The notes: generated by a model not told the origin, from the sequence alone. Counted from the stretch's first letter, positions 44,133 through 53,733 are shown. The stretch: DNA of 64,000 nt from an uncultured Sutterella sp. (GCA_900757865.1 CAAEPH010000028.1:10518-74517), one strand, 5' to 3'. Numbers and translations: made by a program.

Positions 44133-45469
44133 TTATTTCCCTGTTGCCAACGCATCCGCCTGATCGAGTTTTCCGTCAGGACGCGGTTCCGTCATCGTAT
44201 GGTCATGACCCAAACCCGCCGCCAATTCGGCGGTGCGAAGACCGGCGATCGTAAAGAGCACGTCTGACGACGAATTAAGCCCCGTTTCGGTCGAGTCTCT
44301 TGTAAGACGCTGATGATAAAGCCCACGGCCACCACCTGCATCGCAACGTCGGAGTCAATACCAAAGAGCCCGCAGGCGAGCGGAATGAGCATCAAAGAGC
44401 CACCCGGCACGCCCGAGGTACCCGCCGCACAAATGCTCGCCACAAAAGAGAGGAAGACAGCCGAGCCCAGCCCTACTTCAATCCCTAAGGAGTGCGCAGC
44501 CGAGAGCGTAATCACCGTAATCGTCACGGCAGCACCTGCCATGTTTACGGTCGAGCCCACAGGGATCGAGACCGCATAGGTGGATTTCGGTAAACGCAAG
44601 CGCTGGCAAATGGCCATATTGACCGGAATGTTGGCCGCGGACGACCGCGTAAAGAAGGCCGAGACACCCGACTCACGCAACGTCAACCAGGTAACAGGGT
44701 ACGGGTTTTCGTGCGTCGCAAACCACACCAAGAAGGGGTTCCAGACAAGCGCCACAAAAGCCATGGAGCCCAAGAGCACCGCTAAGAGTTTGGCGTAACC
44801 CACGAGCACCATCAAGCCTTCCGTGGCCAAGGTGCTCGCCACCAAGCCGAAAATACCGATTGGGGCAAAGCGAATCACCAAGCGCACCACAAATTCCACC
44901 GCGCCTGTGGCGTCGGTGAGCACAATGCGCGTTTCCGGACGCGAGCGACGAAGCACGATCCCGCAAGCCAAAGCCCATGCCAAGATTCCGATGTAGTTAC
45001 CGGTAGCAATGGCGTGCACGGGGTTATCCACGACGTTTAAAAGAAGTGTGGAGAGCACTTCGGTGATACCACCTGGCGCCGCCACGGTTTCCGCGTTCGT
45101 CACCAAAGAAATCTTGGTGGGGAACAAAAAGCTCACCGCCACGCTCGTGATGGCCGCCCCGAAGGTGGAAAGCACATAAAGGAGCAAAATGGATTTAATC
45201 GGCAGGCGATTGGCACCCGACTCGGGCACAGGGGACTTCTCCCCTTGGTTGGCAATGGCGGAGATCACCAAAATAAAGACGAGCACAGGGGCCACCCCCT
45301 TTAAGGCGGTCACGAAGAATTTGCCGAGTAACCCCACGGCTTTGGCCGCGTCAGGCCAGACGAGCGCCAAAATAATCCCGAGCGCCAATCCGCACAGGAT
45401 TTGTTTAATGAGTGAAGCCTGCAAGAACGGCATCGCAAACTTGAATACACCAGCGAAGCGAGGTCGCAT
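44133..45469 (-). pseudogene. sstT: Serine/threonine:Na+ symporter SstT, frameshifted near the C-terminus
   Basis: Sodium-coupled uptake of serine/threonine, DAACS family. ATG 45469 follows TAGGAGAAC. Motifs include SLIKQILCGLALGIILALVWPDAAKAVGLLG, FTRSSAANIPVNMAICQRL (serine-rich reentrant loop), YAVSIPVGSTVNMAGAAVTITVITL and AAGTSGVPGGSLMLIPLACGLFGID. After VGFIISVLQ the frame is shifted by an extra GA (GAGA near 44297). The correct continuation, DSTETGLNSSSDVLFTIAGLRTAELA, runs in another frame to 44133. The in-frame version ends at 44192 with an unrelated tail (RPKRGLIRRQTC). Only the last 50 or so residues are affected, after the transport core. Confidence 0.88.
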
Positions 45470-46224
45470 AAGCGTGTTCTCCTATTGATAAGAGGGGATT
45501 GTCTGGACGCAGCGTAGCGAGCACAGATTTATGAGCCAACGTGGTAAGCCCATGTGGATCATCCTTGCCCGTGACGTAGAGCACCGTACCCCAAAATGAC
45601 AAAAACTAAAAACCAAAATCGTTTATCTCCGACTGAACCCCAAAGCGCTGCTCAACATCAACACGCATCGGTGACTAACCGGTGGCTAAGGCGAGCGTGT
45701 GTGTGAAAAAGGAGCGAAAATGCGTTCGACGAAAAAGCACAAAGAAAAGAAAGCGCAACCCTTAGAAGGAAGGCGCTTTTCCCCGAGGCTCAGAGCGACT
45801 AAGCGCACAAAGTGTAACCAATTCTTTACAATCTCGCTTTGGCAATGGGTTAAGAAAAGGCGCCTTTAGCACGTATTTCAGGGGGCAACACCTAAGAGAA
45901 TGTCCCTAGGACGTCCAATCTAAAACAGAAAAATGCGTCTTGCTAACCACCTTCCCCGCGCCTTAGCCACACCCATCACCCCCAACGCTGGGAATGCAAG
46001 AAATCGCGCCCCGCTATCTTGTGGCGATGACGATCCTCGTCTGAATCCTTTAAAATGACGGGCATCAGCAATGGGTGCGGAGGGTGCGAATCGCTCGTTT
46101 GTCTTTTTTCGACAAACCGCCGCTCTTAGTTCATCGTCGCTAAAGTGCGCAGATTACCCGCTTTTACTTCATTGCTCTCGCGATTTACTTATCTCCCTTC
46201 TTTTGATCGAGCCACACGACCATC
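45470..46224. other. Intergenic region, no gene assigned
   Basis: 755 bp between divergent sstT and the RluA-type gene. The only structure seen is AAAGCGC (45750-45756) with GCGCTTT (45773-45779) followed by TCCCC, a weak terminator-like hairpin. Short frames have no protein character. Confidence 0.4.
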
Positions 46225-47550
46225 ATGATTAACGAAGCTCAATTTGCCACCGAAGGAGCGATGCCCGACGCCTTCACGACGCCCCCTTCTGCCGCGTTAC
46301 GCCAAGCGCTCACCGAGTTGCTCGCAAGCGGTGCCATCCCCTCAGGGTTCACGGGACGCTTAGGGCTTTTGCTCGTTGAAGACGATACCGGGACCCAGCA
46401 AGTGCGCTTTGCGCTCGAAGCGAAATCCGGCATGGCTGATGGGTTTGCCAGCGATTGGGCGGCGGTGAGCGCCGAGCAATTGTGGCCTCAGATGGATGAG
46501 AACGAGGTGCCTGACGTTACCTTGATTGACGGTCGTGGGGAGCGCTTTACGCTTGTCGACTTTTTGTCGCAGCTTTTCGCGGACTACCCGGAAAAACCAT
46601 GGAATCAGGGTGGTGAAGCGCTCGCGCGACGCAAAGCCCGGTGGCGTGCAGCGATCGTGAAGTCGCTCGCGAGTCCCTCGGTCACACTCATCAATGCGTT
46701 TAATCAAAACACCGACACCCGAGCGCTCTCCATGGGGGAAGTGTGGCTGGGGGCGAGCCCACAGCACGAAATTCGCTTCTCTGGTACGTTTTACCCTCCA
46801 GCGTCCGCAGGAAAACTCCTGCTCGCGCGGTTGACCAACGGCTTACCTCTCGCGGTGGCGCAACCTCACACGGCACCCGACGCTACCCCTGCACTCCCTG
46901 TGCTCTTTGAAGACGATGCGATGGTGGTGGTCAATAAACCCTCGCGTCTTGCGTCCGTCCCAGGGATTCGTGAGGTGGTGAGTGCGAAATCGATTCTCGA
47001 AGCCACACGTGGTCCTCTGCGCGTCGTGCATCGCTTAGATATGGACACCTCTGGCGTCTTGATTTTTGCCAAAAGCCCTCGCACGGAAAAACGCCTTCAA
47101 CAAGCCTTTCGTGATGGCGTTGCTTTGAAGCGCTACGTTGCGAGACTCGCGGGAGAACTCACCACGCCGATCGATCGTGTCGCACTTCCCTTAGCACTCA
47201 ATCTTTCGGACCGCCCGCGTCAGTGCGTCTTGGCCGAGAGCGAAGGCGGCAAGGCGAGCGTGACGCAAGTGGAACGCTTGGGCATTGTGGTGAGTCCCAC
47301 GGGGGTGCGTAAAACGCTCGTTGCGCTCTATCCCGAATCGGGACGCACACATCAGTTGCGTGTACACTGTGCGCATCAGGCGGGTTTGGGCATTGCGATC
47401 GATGGTGATCCTTTCTATGGGCCACTCGGCCTCTTGGGCGAGTTGCCCGCCACGCGCCTATGCTTGCACGCCGAATCGATTACGATTCCGCACCCCGAGA
47501 CGGGTACCCCCATGACGTTTTCGTGTGAAGCGGACTTCCCGGCGTTTTAG
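46225..47550 (+). CDS. RluA-family RNA pseudouridine synthase
   Basis: 441 aa with an unusually long N-terminal extension of about 220 residues before the catalytic domain. The synthase core begins at VLFEDDAMVVVNKPSRLASVPG and carries the catalytic Asp in VVHRLDMDTSGVLIFAKS (about residue 273), then LVALYPESGRTHQLRVHCAHQAGLGIAIDGDPFYG. This order is typical of the RluA group. The N-terminal half (SLASPSVTLINAFNQNTDTRALSMGEVWLGASPQHEIRF) resembles the extension of RluA-like enzymes such as E. coli YqcB/RluA relatives only loosely. The target nucleotide is unknown. The ATG at 46225 has no strong ribosome site. Confidence 0.9.
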   Translation: MINEAQFATEGAMPDAFTTPPSAALRQALTELLASGAIPSGFTGRLGLLLVEDDTGTQQVRFALEAKSGMADGFASDWAAVSAEQLWPQMDENEVPDVTLIDGRGERFTLVDFLSQLFADYPEKPWNQGGEALARRKARWRAAIVKSLASPSVTLINAFNQNTDTRALSMGEVWLGASPQHEIRFSGTFYPPASAGKLLLARLTNGLPLAVAQPHTAPDATPALPVLFEDDAMVVVNKPSRLASVPGIREVVSAKSILEATRGPLRVVHRLDMDTSGVLIFAKSPRTEKRLQQAFRDGVALKRYVARLAGELTTPIDRVALPLALNLSDRPRQCVLAESEGGKASVTQVERLGIVVSPTGVRKTLVALYPESGRTHQLRVHCAHQAGLGIAIDGDPFYGPLGLLGELPATRLCLHAESITIPHPETGTPMTFSCEADFPAF

Positions 47551-47599
47551 GCGGAGTAATCTTTTGTTAGACTCGTTTTTGTTTTGTGGTTGATCTCGT

Positions 47600-48142
47600 A
47601 TGGCCATTCTGACTCGACAAACGCGACAGCGCGTCTTAGCGCAAACCTTACCCTCGTCCATTGCAAAACACGTGAACCAACGCCTAAACCGTTTTGCCGT
47701 TGTCGATGCTGGCAATGCTGGCGATTTTGGTCATTCTGACGCTTTGTGCAGCGCCTTGGCTCAAAAGAAAGCCCGGGGCGCGAGCGCTCGTGACGAGCGC
47801 CAAGCCCTGCTCGAAGATGACTTTTTGCTGCTTCTTGCTAACGCGGCCCCCACCGACAATGTCGCCTTCGAAACGTCTGAAGCGTCTGTTGCATGGGAGG
47901 CGTCTAATGCCCTCGCTTCGCCTGACGCGGAAGCCGTTCGTGCCCTCTCGCTCGTTGTTGCCTCGACCGATGCTCGTGGCGCGCATTGGGCGCCCGGACA
48001 CATCTACCTGGGCCAGACCACCGCGTCGGGACGCCACTATGACGCGAACGATGCGTACTTGGGCTTTACGGATGCGCAAGGGCGCCTCTGGGACGCCAAG
48101 GGCGGTTTTGTCGGTTGCACGCCTGCGCGAGTTGTGCGGTAG
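47600..48142 (+). CDS. Small protein with C-terminal YLG/GR-DA repeats (possible frame change inside)
   Basis: 180 aa open frame. The C-terminus has two tandem units of the form YLGxT-x-A-x-GR-x-(Y/W)DA (HIYLGQTTASGRHYDANDA, then YLGFTDAQGRLWDAKGG), ending FVGC. Around 47700-47780 a different frame encodes a strong membrane helix, MLAMLAILVILTLCAAPWLKRK, while this frame has a bland Ala/Gly/Asp stretch. The genuine protein may therefore be a membrane-anchored repeat protein whose frame is broken twice, or the second frame may be chance. No family recognised. Confidence 0.5.
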   Translation: MAILTRQTRQRVLAQTLPSSIAKHVNQRLNRFAVVDAGNAGDFGHSDALCSALAQKKARGASARDERQALLEDDFLLLLANAAPTDNVAFETSEASVAWEASNALASPDAEAVRALSLVVASTDARGAHWAPGHIYLGQTTASGRHYDANDAYLGFTDAQGRLWDAKGGFVGCTPARVVR

Positions 48143-48250
48143 AGTGCCTTAAGGGTGTCTTTCTCAAGGCACACACGAAAGCCTAAGGGAGCTTCAAAGC
48201 GCCCCGAATCGCAGTCTCCCCGCCCAACCATGGTAAGTTCACAGGACGTC

Positions 48251-48691
48251 ATGATGAGCGAATCGATTCGCCTATATGCCGCCAGTAGCCTCAAGAGCGC
48301 GTTAACTTCTCTATTGGCTGACTTTAGCCACCAAACCGGTGTGGCGGTTGACGTTCACTATGCTCCAGCGGGTCTCTTGCGAGAGTGTATTGAAGCGAGC
48401 GATAATCGCTCGCTTTTTCTTTCGGCCAACGAGGCGCACACGGATGCGCTAATGAAGAGCCATCGCGCACTTCGCCGAGAAGTGATCGCGCACGATCTGC
48501 TCGCCCTCGCCGTGCGACGTGAAGCCGTGACTCAAAACCGCGATTGGCTCTCCCTCTCCCTACGTGTCTTCTCACCCATGAACAAAATGATCAAGCCCCC
48601 TATTCTCACCCGACGTCCCCTTCTTCTTTCCATCTTGCAGGCAGTTACTTCACAAATTCGCTACAATAATTCCACTTTTTTGGCTGATTGA
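48251..48691 (+). pseudogene. ModA-like substrate-binding protein, truncated
   Basis: From ATG 48251 (AGGA 7 bases ahead) the text matches the first third of molybdate/tungstate-type binding proteins: IRLYAASSLKSALTSLLADFSHQTGVAVDVHYAPAGLLRECIEAS and LFLSANEAHTDALMKS. It then passes to an unrelated basic tail and stops. There is no signal peptide and no ATP-binding or permease partner. A normal ModA is about 250 aa with a second lobe, absent here, so transport is unlikely; a decayed gene is the best reading. Confidence 0.6.
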
Positions 48692-48837
48692 CTTCCTTGC
48701 GTTCAGACTGCCTGGTGCGTTTGCTCGCTGGTGAGCGTGTCAAGTCGCCCAACGGGGTGAAGCACTCAAGCGAGTCAATCTTTTTAACGAAAACCCCTTT
48801 TTCATTGAACCCCTTTTACCGATAAGGACGAAAAATC

Positions 48838-49770
48838 GTGTCCGCTTTCGCTTTAGTACTTGGTCATAAGAACCCCGACTCCGACAGTATTGTTTCCGCC
48901 ATCGCCTGCACCTATCTCTATCAGCAGCGAGGGCTCGACGTAGAAGCCGCTGCCCAAGGCCAGCCCGCTCCCGAAACGCAGTTCATTTTGGATCGCTTTG
49001 GTCTTACCGCTCCTCAAGAAATCTACTCCGTGGCGGGGCGCGATGTGTACCTCGTTGACTACTCCGACCTAAACCAAGCGCCGGACGACTTCAAAGAAGC
49101 CAACCTCAAGGGGATCGTCGATCACCACAAGTTGGGTGATGTGACGAGCACCGCGCCAGTGGAATGCATCATCTGGACCGTGGGTTGCACCAACACCATC
49201 TTAAAGCGCATGTATGACTACATGGGTGTCGCCATTCCCGCGAACATCGCGGGCGCGATGCTCTGCGCTATTTTGTCCGACACCGTGCTCTTTAAGAGCC
49301 CGACGTGCACCCCGACCGACATCGAAGCCGCCAAAGAGCTCGCTGCGATCGCCGGCATTGACGACATTGAAGCGCTTGGGATGGAGCTCTTCACGGCGAA
49401 ATCGGCCGTCAAGGGCTGCAGCGCTCGTTCGCTCATCTTCCGCGACTACAAAGACTTCAACATGAACGGTCACAAAGTGGGCGTGGGTCAGCTCGAACTC
49501 GTGAGCCTTGACCTCTTAGCAGACCGCCGTGAAGAACTCTTGGCCGAATTGGCCGCGGTCAAAGGTGAAGAGGGTCGCCATAGCGCCCTTCTTCTTTTGA
49601 CCGACATTATGAAGGAAGGCTCGGAGTTGCTCATGGTGTCCGACGATCCCGCTTTGATCGCCTCCGCCTGGGACAAGGCGTACGTGGAAGGCACGCCGTT
49701 GTGGCTCGATGGTGTGATGAGCCGCAAGAAGCAAGTGGTGCCCAACTTGGAAGCCGCCTTTCGTAAATAA
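48838..49770 (+). CDS. ppaC: Manganese-dependent inorganic pyrophosphatase (family II)
   Basis: Hydrolyses pyrophosphate to phosphate, driving biosynthetic reactions. 310 aa, DHH superfamily. The metal ligands are visible in VLGHKNPDSDSIVSAI (His and two Asp), VYLVDYSDLNQAP, GIVDHHKLGD (DHH) and CAILSDTVLFKSPTCT. The C-terminal substrate domain ends with the SRKKQVVPNLEAAF signature. GTG start at 48838, AAGGACG upstream. No CBS insert, so it is the unregulated form. Confidence 0.96.
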   Translation: MSAFALVLGHKNPDSDSIVSAIACTYLYQQRGLDVEAAAQGQPAPETQFILDRFGLTAPQEIYSVAGRDVYLVDYSDLNQAPDDFKEANLKGIVDHHKLGDVTSTAPVECIIWTVGCTNTILKRMYDYMGVAIPANIAGAMLCAILSDTVLFKSPTCTPTDIEAAKELAAIAGIDDIEALGMELFTAKSAVKGCSARSLIFRDYKDFNMNGHKVGVGQLELVSLDLLADRREELLAELAAVKGEEGRHSALLLLTDIMKEGSELLMVSDDPALIASAWDKAYVEGTPLWLDGVMSRKKQVVPNLEAAFRK

Positions 49771-50023
49771 GCACTAAATCGCCTTAAGTTCGCTAACGAG
49801 CCCTCCAAAAGGCGATTTGCCCAGGAGGGTTCGCCCCAAAGACCGTGATCGATTCAAACCGTTCACGGTCTTTTGTTGTTGGGAATGCCTGCGCTTTAAG
49901 ACCAGAAAGAGTGATTCTGACTTTCGACGCGCCAACACAGCTTATCCTCTCACACTCACGGCTAAATGAGAATGCGTTACACTTAAAGAACTTTCGTGAT
50001 CTTTCTTTAGGAGGCAAATCCTC

Positions 50024-50503
50024 ATGACAGAAAAAACGCCGGATACGTTAACCGTGGGCGATGCGGTCCCTGAATTTGCTGCCCCCAACCAGGACGGACA
50101 GCTCATCACCAGCAAGGCGCTCTTGGGTACACCCTATGTGCTCTACTTCTACCCCAAAGACAACACGCCAGGGTGCACTACCGAGGCCTGTGACTTTCAG
50201 GAAAAGCTCACCGACTATCGGGGCTTAGGCTTTACCGTGATTGGTGTCTCGCGTGACTCTCAGAAAAGCCATCAGAATTTTCGTGCCAAATACCACCTTG
50301 ACTTTGATCTCTTGAGCGACACCGATGAGGTGCTCTGTCGCGCCTTTGGTGTACTCAAAGAGAAAAACATGTATGGTCGTAAGGTTTTTGGCATTGAACG
50401 CTCCACCTTTATCGTGGATAAAGACGGCAAACTTGTTGGTATTTTCCGTGGTGTCAAAGCGAAAACGCACGTCGAGGAACTTCTGAGCCACTTAAAAGGC
50501 TAA
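50024..50503 (+). CDS. bcp: Bcp/PrxQ-type peroxiredoxin, copy A
   Basis: Thiol peroxidase reducing H2O2 and organic hydroperoxides with thioredoxin. 159 aa. The peroxidatic Cys is in YPKDNTPGCTTEACDFQEKL (about residue 51), with the resolving Cys five residues later, as in PrxQ. It continues GVSRDSQKSHQNFRAKYHLDFDLLSD and ERSTFIVDKDGKL. AGGAGG lies 8 bases before the ATG. A paralogue at 59894 differs at about eight residues. Confidence 0.95.
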   Translation: MTEKTPDTLTVGDAVPEFAAPNQDGQLITSKALLGTPYVLYFYPKDNTPGCTTEACDFQEKLTDYRGLGFTVIGVSRDSQKSHQNFRAKYHLDFDLLSDTDEVLCRAFGVLKEKNMYGRKVFGIERSTFIVDKDGKLVGIFRGVKAKTHVEELLSHLKG

Positions 50504-50630
50504 GGGAAAGAGTGGGCGGACAGTGTACGCTCTTCGCCAGATGCGCGAGCAACGCCAAACGACGTTGCGTCGCGCATGACGAAAAAAGCGCACACAGTCA
50601 CGGGGTAGTCTCAGGGCGGACGGTCTCTGT

Positions 50631-50670
50631 GCACCTGCTTCTACCTGCCTCTATCTGCATCTACCTGCTT
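50631..50670 (+). repeat. 10-bp minisatellite downstream of bcp copy A
   Basis: Four tandem decamers: GCACCTGCTT, CTACCTGCCT, CTATCTGCAT, CTACCTGCTT. Copy B of the long repeat has only about one and a half units at the corresponding place (near 60504-60518), so the array length varies between copies. Confidence 0.75.
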
Positions 50671-51031
50671 CCGGTCGTCCCTGGTCATTTGCGCCCGATC
50701 ACCAGCCTTTCTGAAGCCTTTCTGAAGCCTTTCTTCGCTTTTTAGAGACTCAATTTTGGGGCTTTTTGAGATCTTTTTGGCCCTTTTGTAGGTTCCCTGA
50801 GCCTTCCCTCCACCAAAGGTCGGAGGGGACGCTTACACGAACGACGACTTACACATTCTCTCAACCTTCCGTATACTTTAGGGTCTGCGTTCCTTGAGGA
50901 AATGTCGTTGACACGTCGCTTTTGCGCTCATGCGTGTCCACTCCTCAAATCCTTAGCACTCGAGATAAGCAAACCACGCGCCCAATCAACGCGATTTTTG
51001 TCATCATCCGTCACAAAAAGAAGAGGACAAC

Positions 51032-51103
51032 ATGCCTGAGAGCACGGTTAAACCCACACGCCCAGCCACTCAACCTGCCTTAGACTGTAACGCTCGGAAT
51101 TAG
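51032..51103 (+). pseudogene. hybE 5' fragment cut by the IS
   Basis: Identical start to the intact hybE at 60888 (MPESTVKPTRPATQPAL) with the same AAGAAGAGGA ribosome site. After 17 residues it runs into the IS terminus and stops (DCNARN). It shows that this was once the hybE gene of the same operon. Confidence 0.9.
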
Positions 51104-51137
51104 GTACGCCATACCATGGCGTACCGATCTCTATAGC

Positions 51138-52742
51138 TCATTTGGTTAATAACGTTTCAAGGTCTGCGTCATCGATTTCAAATTGCAACTTGTTCATCAG
51201 TTTCTTGGTGGCATTCTTGATTGGAGAAAGACTCCAGTGGCCATTTTTCTTAGTGGCCATAATCCTACTCAGAGTCTGGCGTAAATCCTCAAAGGAAATA
51301 TTTTTATCTTCTCCTAGGCGGGCAATTTCAGCCAAGCACTCCATGCCAATGGATGAAGACAAGTGGTTCAAGAACAACCAAGCCTCTTGACTGGTCTGAT
51401 CCTGCATATAGGAGGCTTCGAAATCCATGCTTTCACCGTAGGTTTTGAAAAACTGTTCGATCGCCTGGCGTTGCTTATATACGCGATATATTTGATGACA
51501 ATTCAAGTCCAAGCGATTTGTTCTTAAAGTGAACGTCCCCATTTCTGGAGTCTGACTTAAGACTTCTTTCAAGTCCTTTGGAGCAAGTGCAGCTAATTCT
51601 TCATCACTTAAACGCCCTTTGCCTTTCTCACGGCGTTTTTGTTCCATCTGAATCTTTTTATCGCTATCTTCGTTATTTTTATTCGCACGTGCAACGGCAT
51701 CGGCAAGCTCGTTTGCGTAGAGCTGAGCATCAAAAAACACAAATACGTTGACCCCGTCTTTTTCGACTTTGAATGCTTGAATGGCACGATTGTTGTAGTT
51801 AAAAACATCGGTGTAGCTACTCGGATTCAACAGGAGATGTTCCGCAACGATCTGGCTACCTCGTTTGATCGGGATCACGTACTGGAGCCCTAGGCGATTG
51901 AGTTCATCAAAGTCGTCTTCAGATGCGAAACCTTTGTCGCCAATGATCGTATAGTTGCTACTGGAAATACCACATTCTTTCATAATATTAGGAAAGGCAC
52001 TCACATCAGGCGTACTGCCAAGATATTGCTTGTAATAAACAGGTGTAGCGGAGTTTTTCCCTAGGCTATACACGTATAGTAGATTGATTTGAGGCATGTA
52101 TCTACGCTTCGAATCATAGTCCAGCTCAGCTAACTCCATGGTTTTAGACGACGTGATTAACCGATGTCCATCGAACAGAATGAAGACATCTGAGCGGTTT
52201 ACATCTTCCTTCATAAATTCGGTGATAACAGATCTACGCCGGCCAAGTGTTTGGAGAAATTGGCTGTTTTGATGAGCTGTAAATGCAAGACCAGGAAAGG
52301 CATGCGACAAGAAGCTCGTTTCGTAATGAACTTGCAATCGGCGGAAGTAGGGCTCTCGGAGCGCTCTAAGCAGCACTGTGACGTAGATTCTCTGCCAGAT
52401 ATCGGGAAAATATTTTTGAAGGCGAACCAACATTTCATTCGTTCGCTCCATGAGAAATACAGAGCCTCCCACCTCTACCACGTCAGAAAGGCTACTTACG
52501 GGCTCTATAGCGGGAGTTGATGATGCCTGCACTGGCTCCTCGGACACCAGTCGACGCTTTGTTGGAACTAGTCCCTCTGGTGTGATCTTGCCGAGACACT
52601 TTCCTGAAACTTTCTGACTTCTTTTCTTAATTGGATCGTATCGACTGGACCGTTCATAGAGGTACCAATTATTTCGAATACGTTTAATTTCTGTGTTTCG
52701 AGGTTTCTGAAATGAGGTAACAAAATCTGGTTTTTCAGTCAT
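51138..52742 (-). CDS. IS4/IS1634-type DDE transposase, intact
   Basis: 534 aa. The N-terminus is KPDFVTSFQKPRNTEIKRIRNNWYLYERSSRYDPIKKRSQKVSGKCLGKITPEGLVPT. Catalytic elements: VFILFDGHRLITSSK (first Asp), SNYTIIGDKGFASEDDFDEL (second Asp), and MGTFTLRTNRLDLNCHQIYRVYKQRQAIEQFFKTYGESMDFEAS, with the Y-(2)-R-(3)-E signature carrying the Glu. The architecture fits the IS1634/IS1549 branch. A related, broken copy is at 58231-59836. Confidence 0.92.
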   Translation of the reverse strand: MTEKPDFVTSFQKPRNTEIKRIRNNWYLYERSSRYDPIKKRSQKVSGKCLGKITPEGLVPTKRRLVSEEPVQASSTPAIEPVSSLSDVVEVGGSVFLMERTNEMLVRLQKYFPDIWQRIYVTVLLRALREPYFRRLQVHYETSFLSHAFPGLAFTAHQNSQFLQTLGRRRSVITEFMKEDVNRSDVFILFDGHRLITSSKTMELAELDYDSKRRYMPQINLLYVYSLGKNSATPVYYKQYLGSTPDVSAFPNIMKECGISSSNYTIIGDKGFASEDDFDELNRLGLQYVIPIKRGSQIVAEHLLLNPSSYTDVFNYNNRAIQAFKVEKDGVNVFVFFDAQLYANELADAVARANKNNEDSDKKIQMEQKRREKGKGRLSDEELAALAPKDLKEVLSQTPEMGTFTLRTNRLDLNCHQIYRVYKQRQAIEQFFKTYGESMDFEASYMQDQTSQEAWLFLNHLSSSIGMECLAEIARLGEDKNISFEDLRQTLSRIMATKKNGHWSLSPIKNATKKLMNKLQFEIDDADLETLLTK

Positions 52743-52789
52743 TTTTCCGCTCTTAAAATAACCAACCTATTAGGTATCTCAATTATAGC

Positions 52790-52819
52790 AAAACCGAGAT
52801 GGTTTGTCATCTCGGTTTT
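52790..52819. terminator. Terminator-like hairpin inside the IS-A end
   Basis: Perfect 12-bp arms AAAACCGAGATG (52790-52801) and CATCTCGGTTTT (52808-52819), upstream of the transposase. It would stop outside transcription from entering the transposase gene, a common IS self-control device. Confidence 0.8.
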
Positions 52820-52994
52820 GGTTGTGGCAGTGAGAAAATACTACTTTTTTCTGCCCTATTTGAAGCGATTAACCACCCTAAAGTCGAGCGTTACAGTTTA
52901 AAAAATTAAGGTGGAATGAGTCAGGTGAGGTCATGATGAACAAAAACATAGATCGATAGAATACCTTATATTATAATCTTTGTTAAAAAAACAA

Positions 52995-53044
52995 GTCCCC
53001 TTGTTTGTTTTTTTTGCATTAAAATCAAAAACTTACAAGGGGAC
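52995..53044. repeat. Spaced 10-bp inverted repeat GTCCCCTTGT/ACAAGGGGAC
   Basis: GTCCCCTTGT at 52995-53004 and its exact complement at 53035-53044 with a 30-base spacer containing T8. The left half also forms AAACAAG/CTTGTTT followed by T's, a terminator shape. It could be a terminator or a remnant of another element end between IS-A and the decayed gene. Confidence 0.5.
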
Positions 53045-53049
53045 AGATA

Positions 53050-53505
53050 ATAATTTTTTCGCTGTTTATAGAATTTCAGCGGAGTTTAGGAGAAGAGCAC
53101 AAGAAGGTGCTTGAAGAATGGGTATCAACAGTAAGACGATCCAGTAGTGCGCTTGGACTCAAAGACATAACAGACAGATACTTGGGTCGCCTATTTTCTC
53201 ACGCTCCCCTTGGCAAGGATGATATATGGCCATCTGAGACTGTAAGAGATATCATAGAAGCTATCCATTCGGATGGAATAAAATTTGGTACGCGTATAGG
53301 TCTATACAATGCTCGAGGTGCGTTTTGGCGTAAGAATGGGAGCGATCAAGAGCGTGAGCTCGCTGACAAATATCGATTCTAGGCTGAGAGTTTGGAGTTT
53401 ACGCATCCCTTTGTAGCGTCAGTACTTAAATGGTTGGTTGAAACTTATGAGAGTGAAGCTAAGGAGCAAGATACTGATACCTTTATAAAAAGACTTACTA
53501 CGTAA
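53050..53505 (+). pseudogene. Truncated gene of unknown function with one internal stop
   Basis: The open text FIEFQRSLGEEHKKVLEEWVSTVRRSSSALGLKDITDRYLG...GTRIGLYNARGAFWRKNGSDQERELADKYRF is followed by TAG at 53380, then AESLEFTHPFVASVLKWLVETYESEAKEQDTDTFIKRL to TAA 53503-53505, all in one frame. No in-frame start precedes the conserved-looking part, so the 5' end is missing. I have a weak memory of GGxQERELAxKYRxWAE-type segments in uncharacterised accessory proteins; I do not assign a function. Confidence 0.5.
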
Positions 53506-53733
53506 AGAGAGTCATAAGAGCATTAGATTAAGAGAGTTAAGATCTCGTTTTATTGTTTCTTCAAGGATTAACACTAATTTATATTAAAGGATACATTCAA
53601 AATCCGAGGAGAGTAGAATAATATAAAAGAGGATAAATCATTCCTTACATTAAAAATAACTACAAAATGCTTAAAATATGAATATATAATACATAGTTAT
53701 TTTTTACGCGAATTGTTTATACGGTTTATTACT

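Larger units (their letters stand above)
49982..51084 (+). repeat. Long direct repeat, copy A (bcp plus start of hybE)
   Basis: About 1.1 kb repeated in the same orientation at 59852-60940. The shared block starts at CTTAAAGAACTTTCGTGATC and ends at CAACCTGCCTTAGA. Coding parts are very similar; the intergenic part has drifted and contains indels. The right edge of copy A is exactly the terminus of the IS at 51085; the left edge of copy B is exactly the terminus of the IS ending at 59851. Confidence 0.92.
51085..52896 (-). mobile_element. IS4/IS1634-type insertion sequence, intact (IS-A)
   Basis: 1812 bp with perfect 12-bp terminal inverted repeats CTGTAACGCTCG (51085-51096 and 52885-52896); similarity extends to 17 of 20 bases. 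It contains one full-length transposase gene on the minus strand. No short target duplication is visible at its own ends (TTAGA left, TTTAAA right). Its left end coincides with the edge of the 1.1-kb direct repeat. Confidence 0.88.

Noticed and set aside
50641..50670. Decamer array considered as CRISPR or operator array
   Set aside because: No spacers; a head-to-tail minisatellite.
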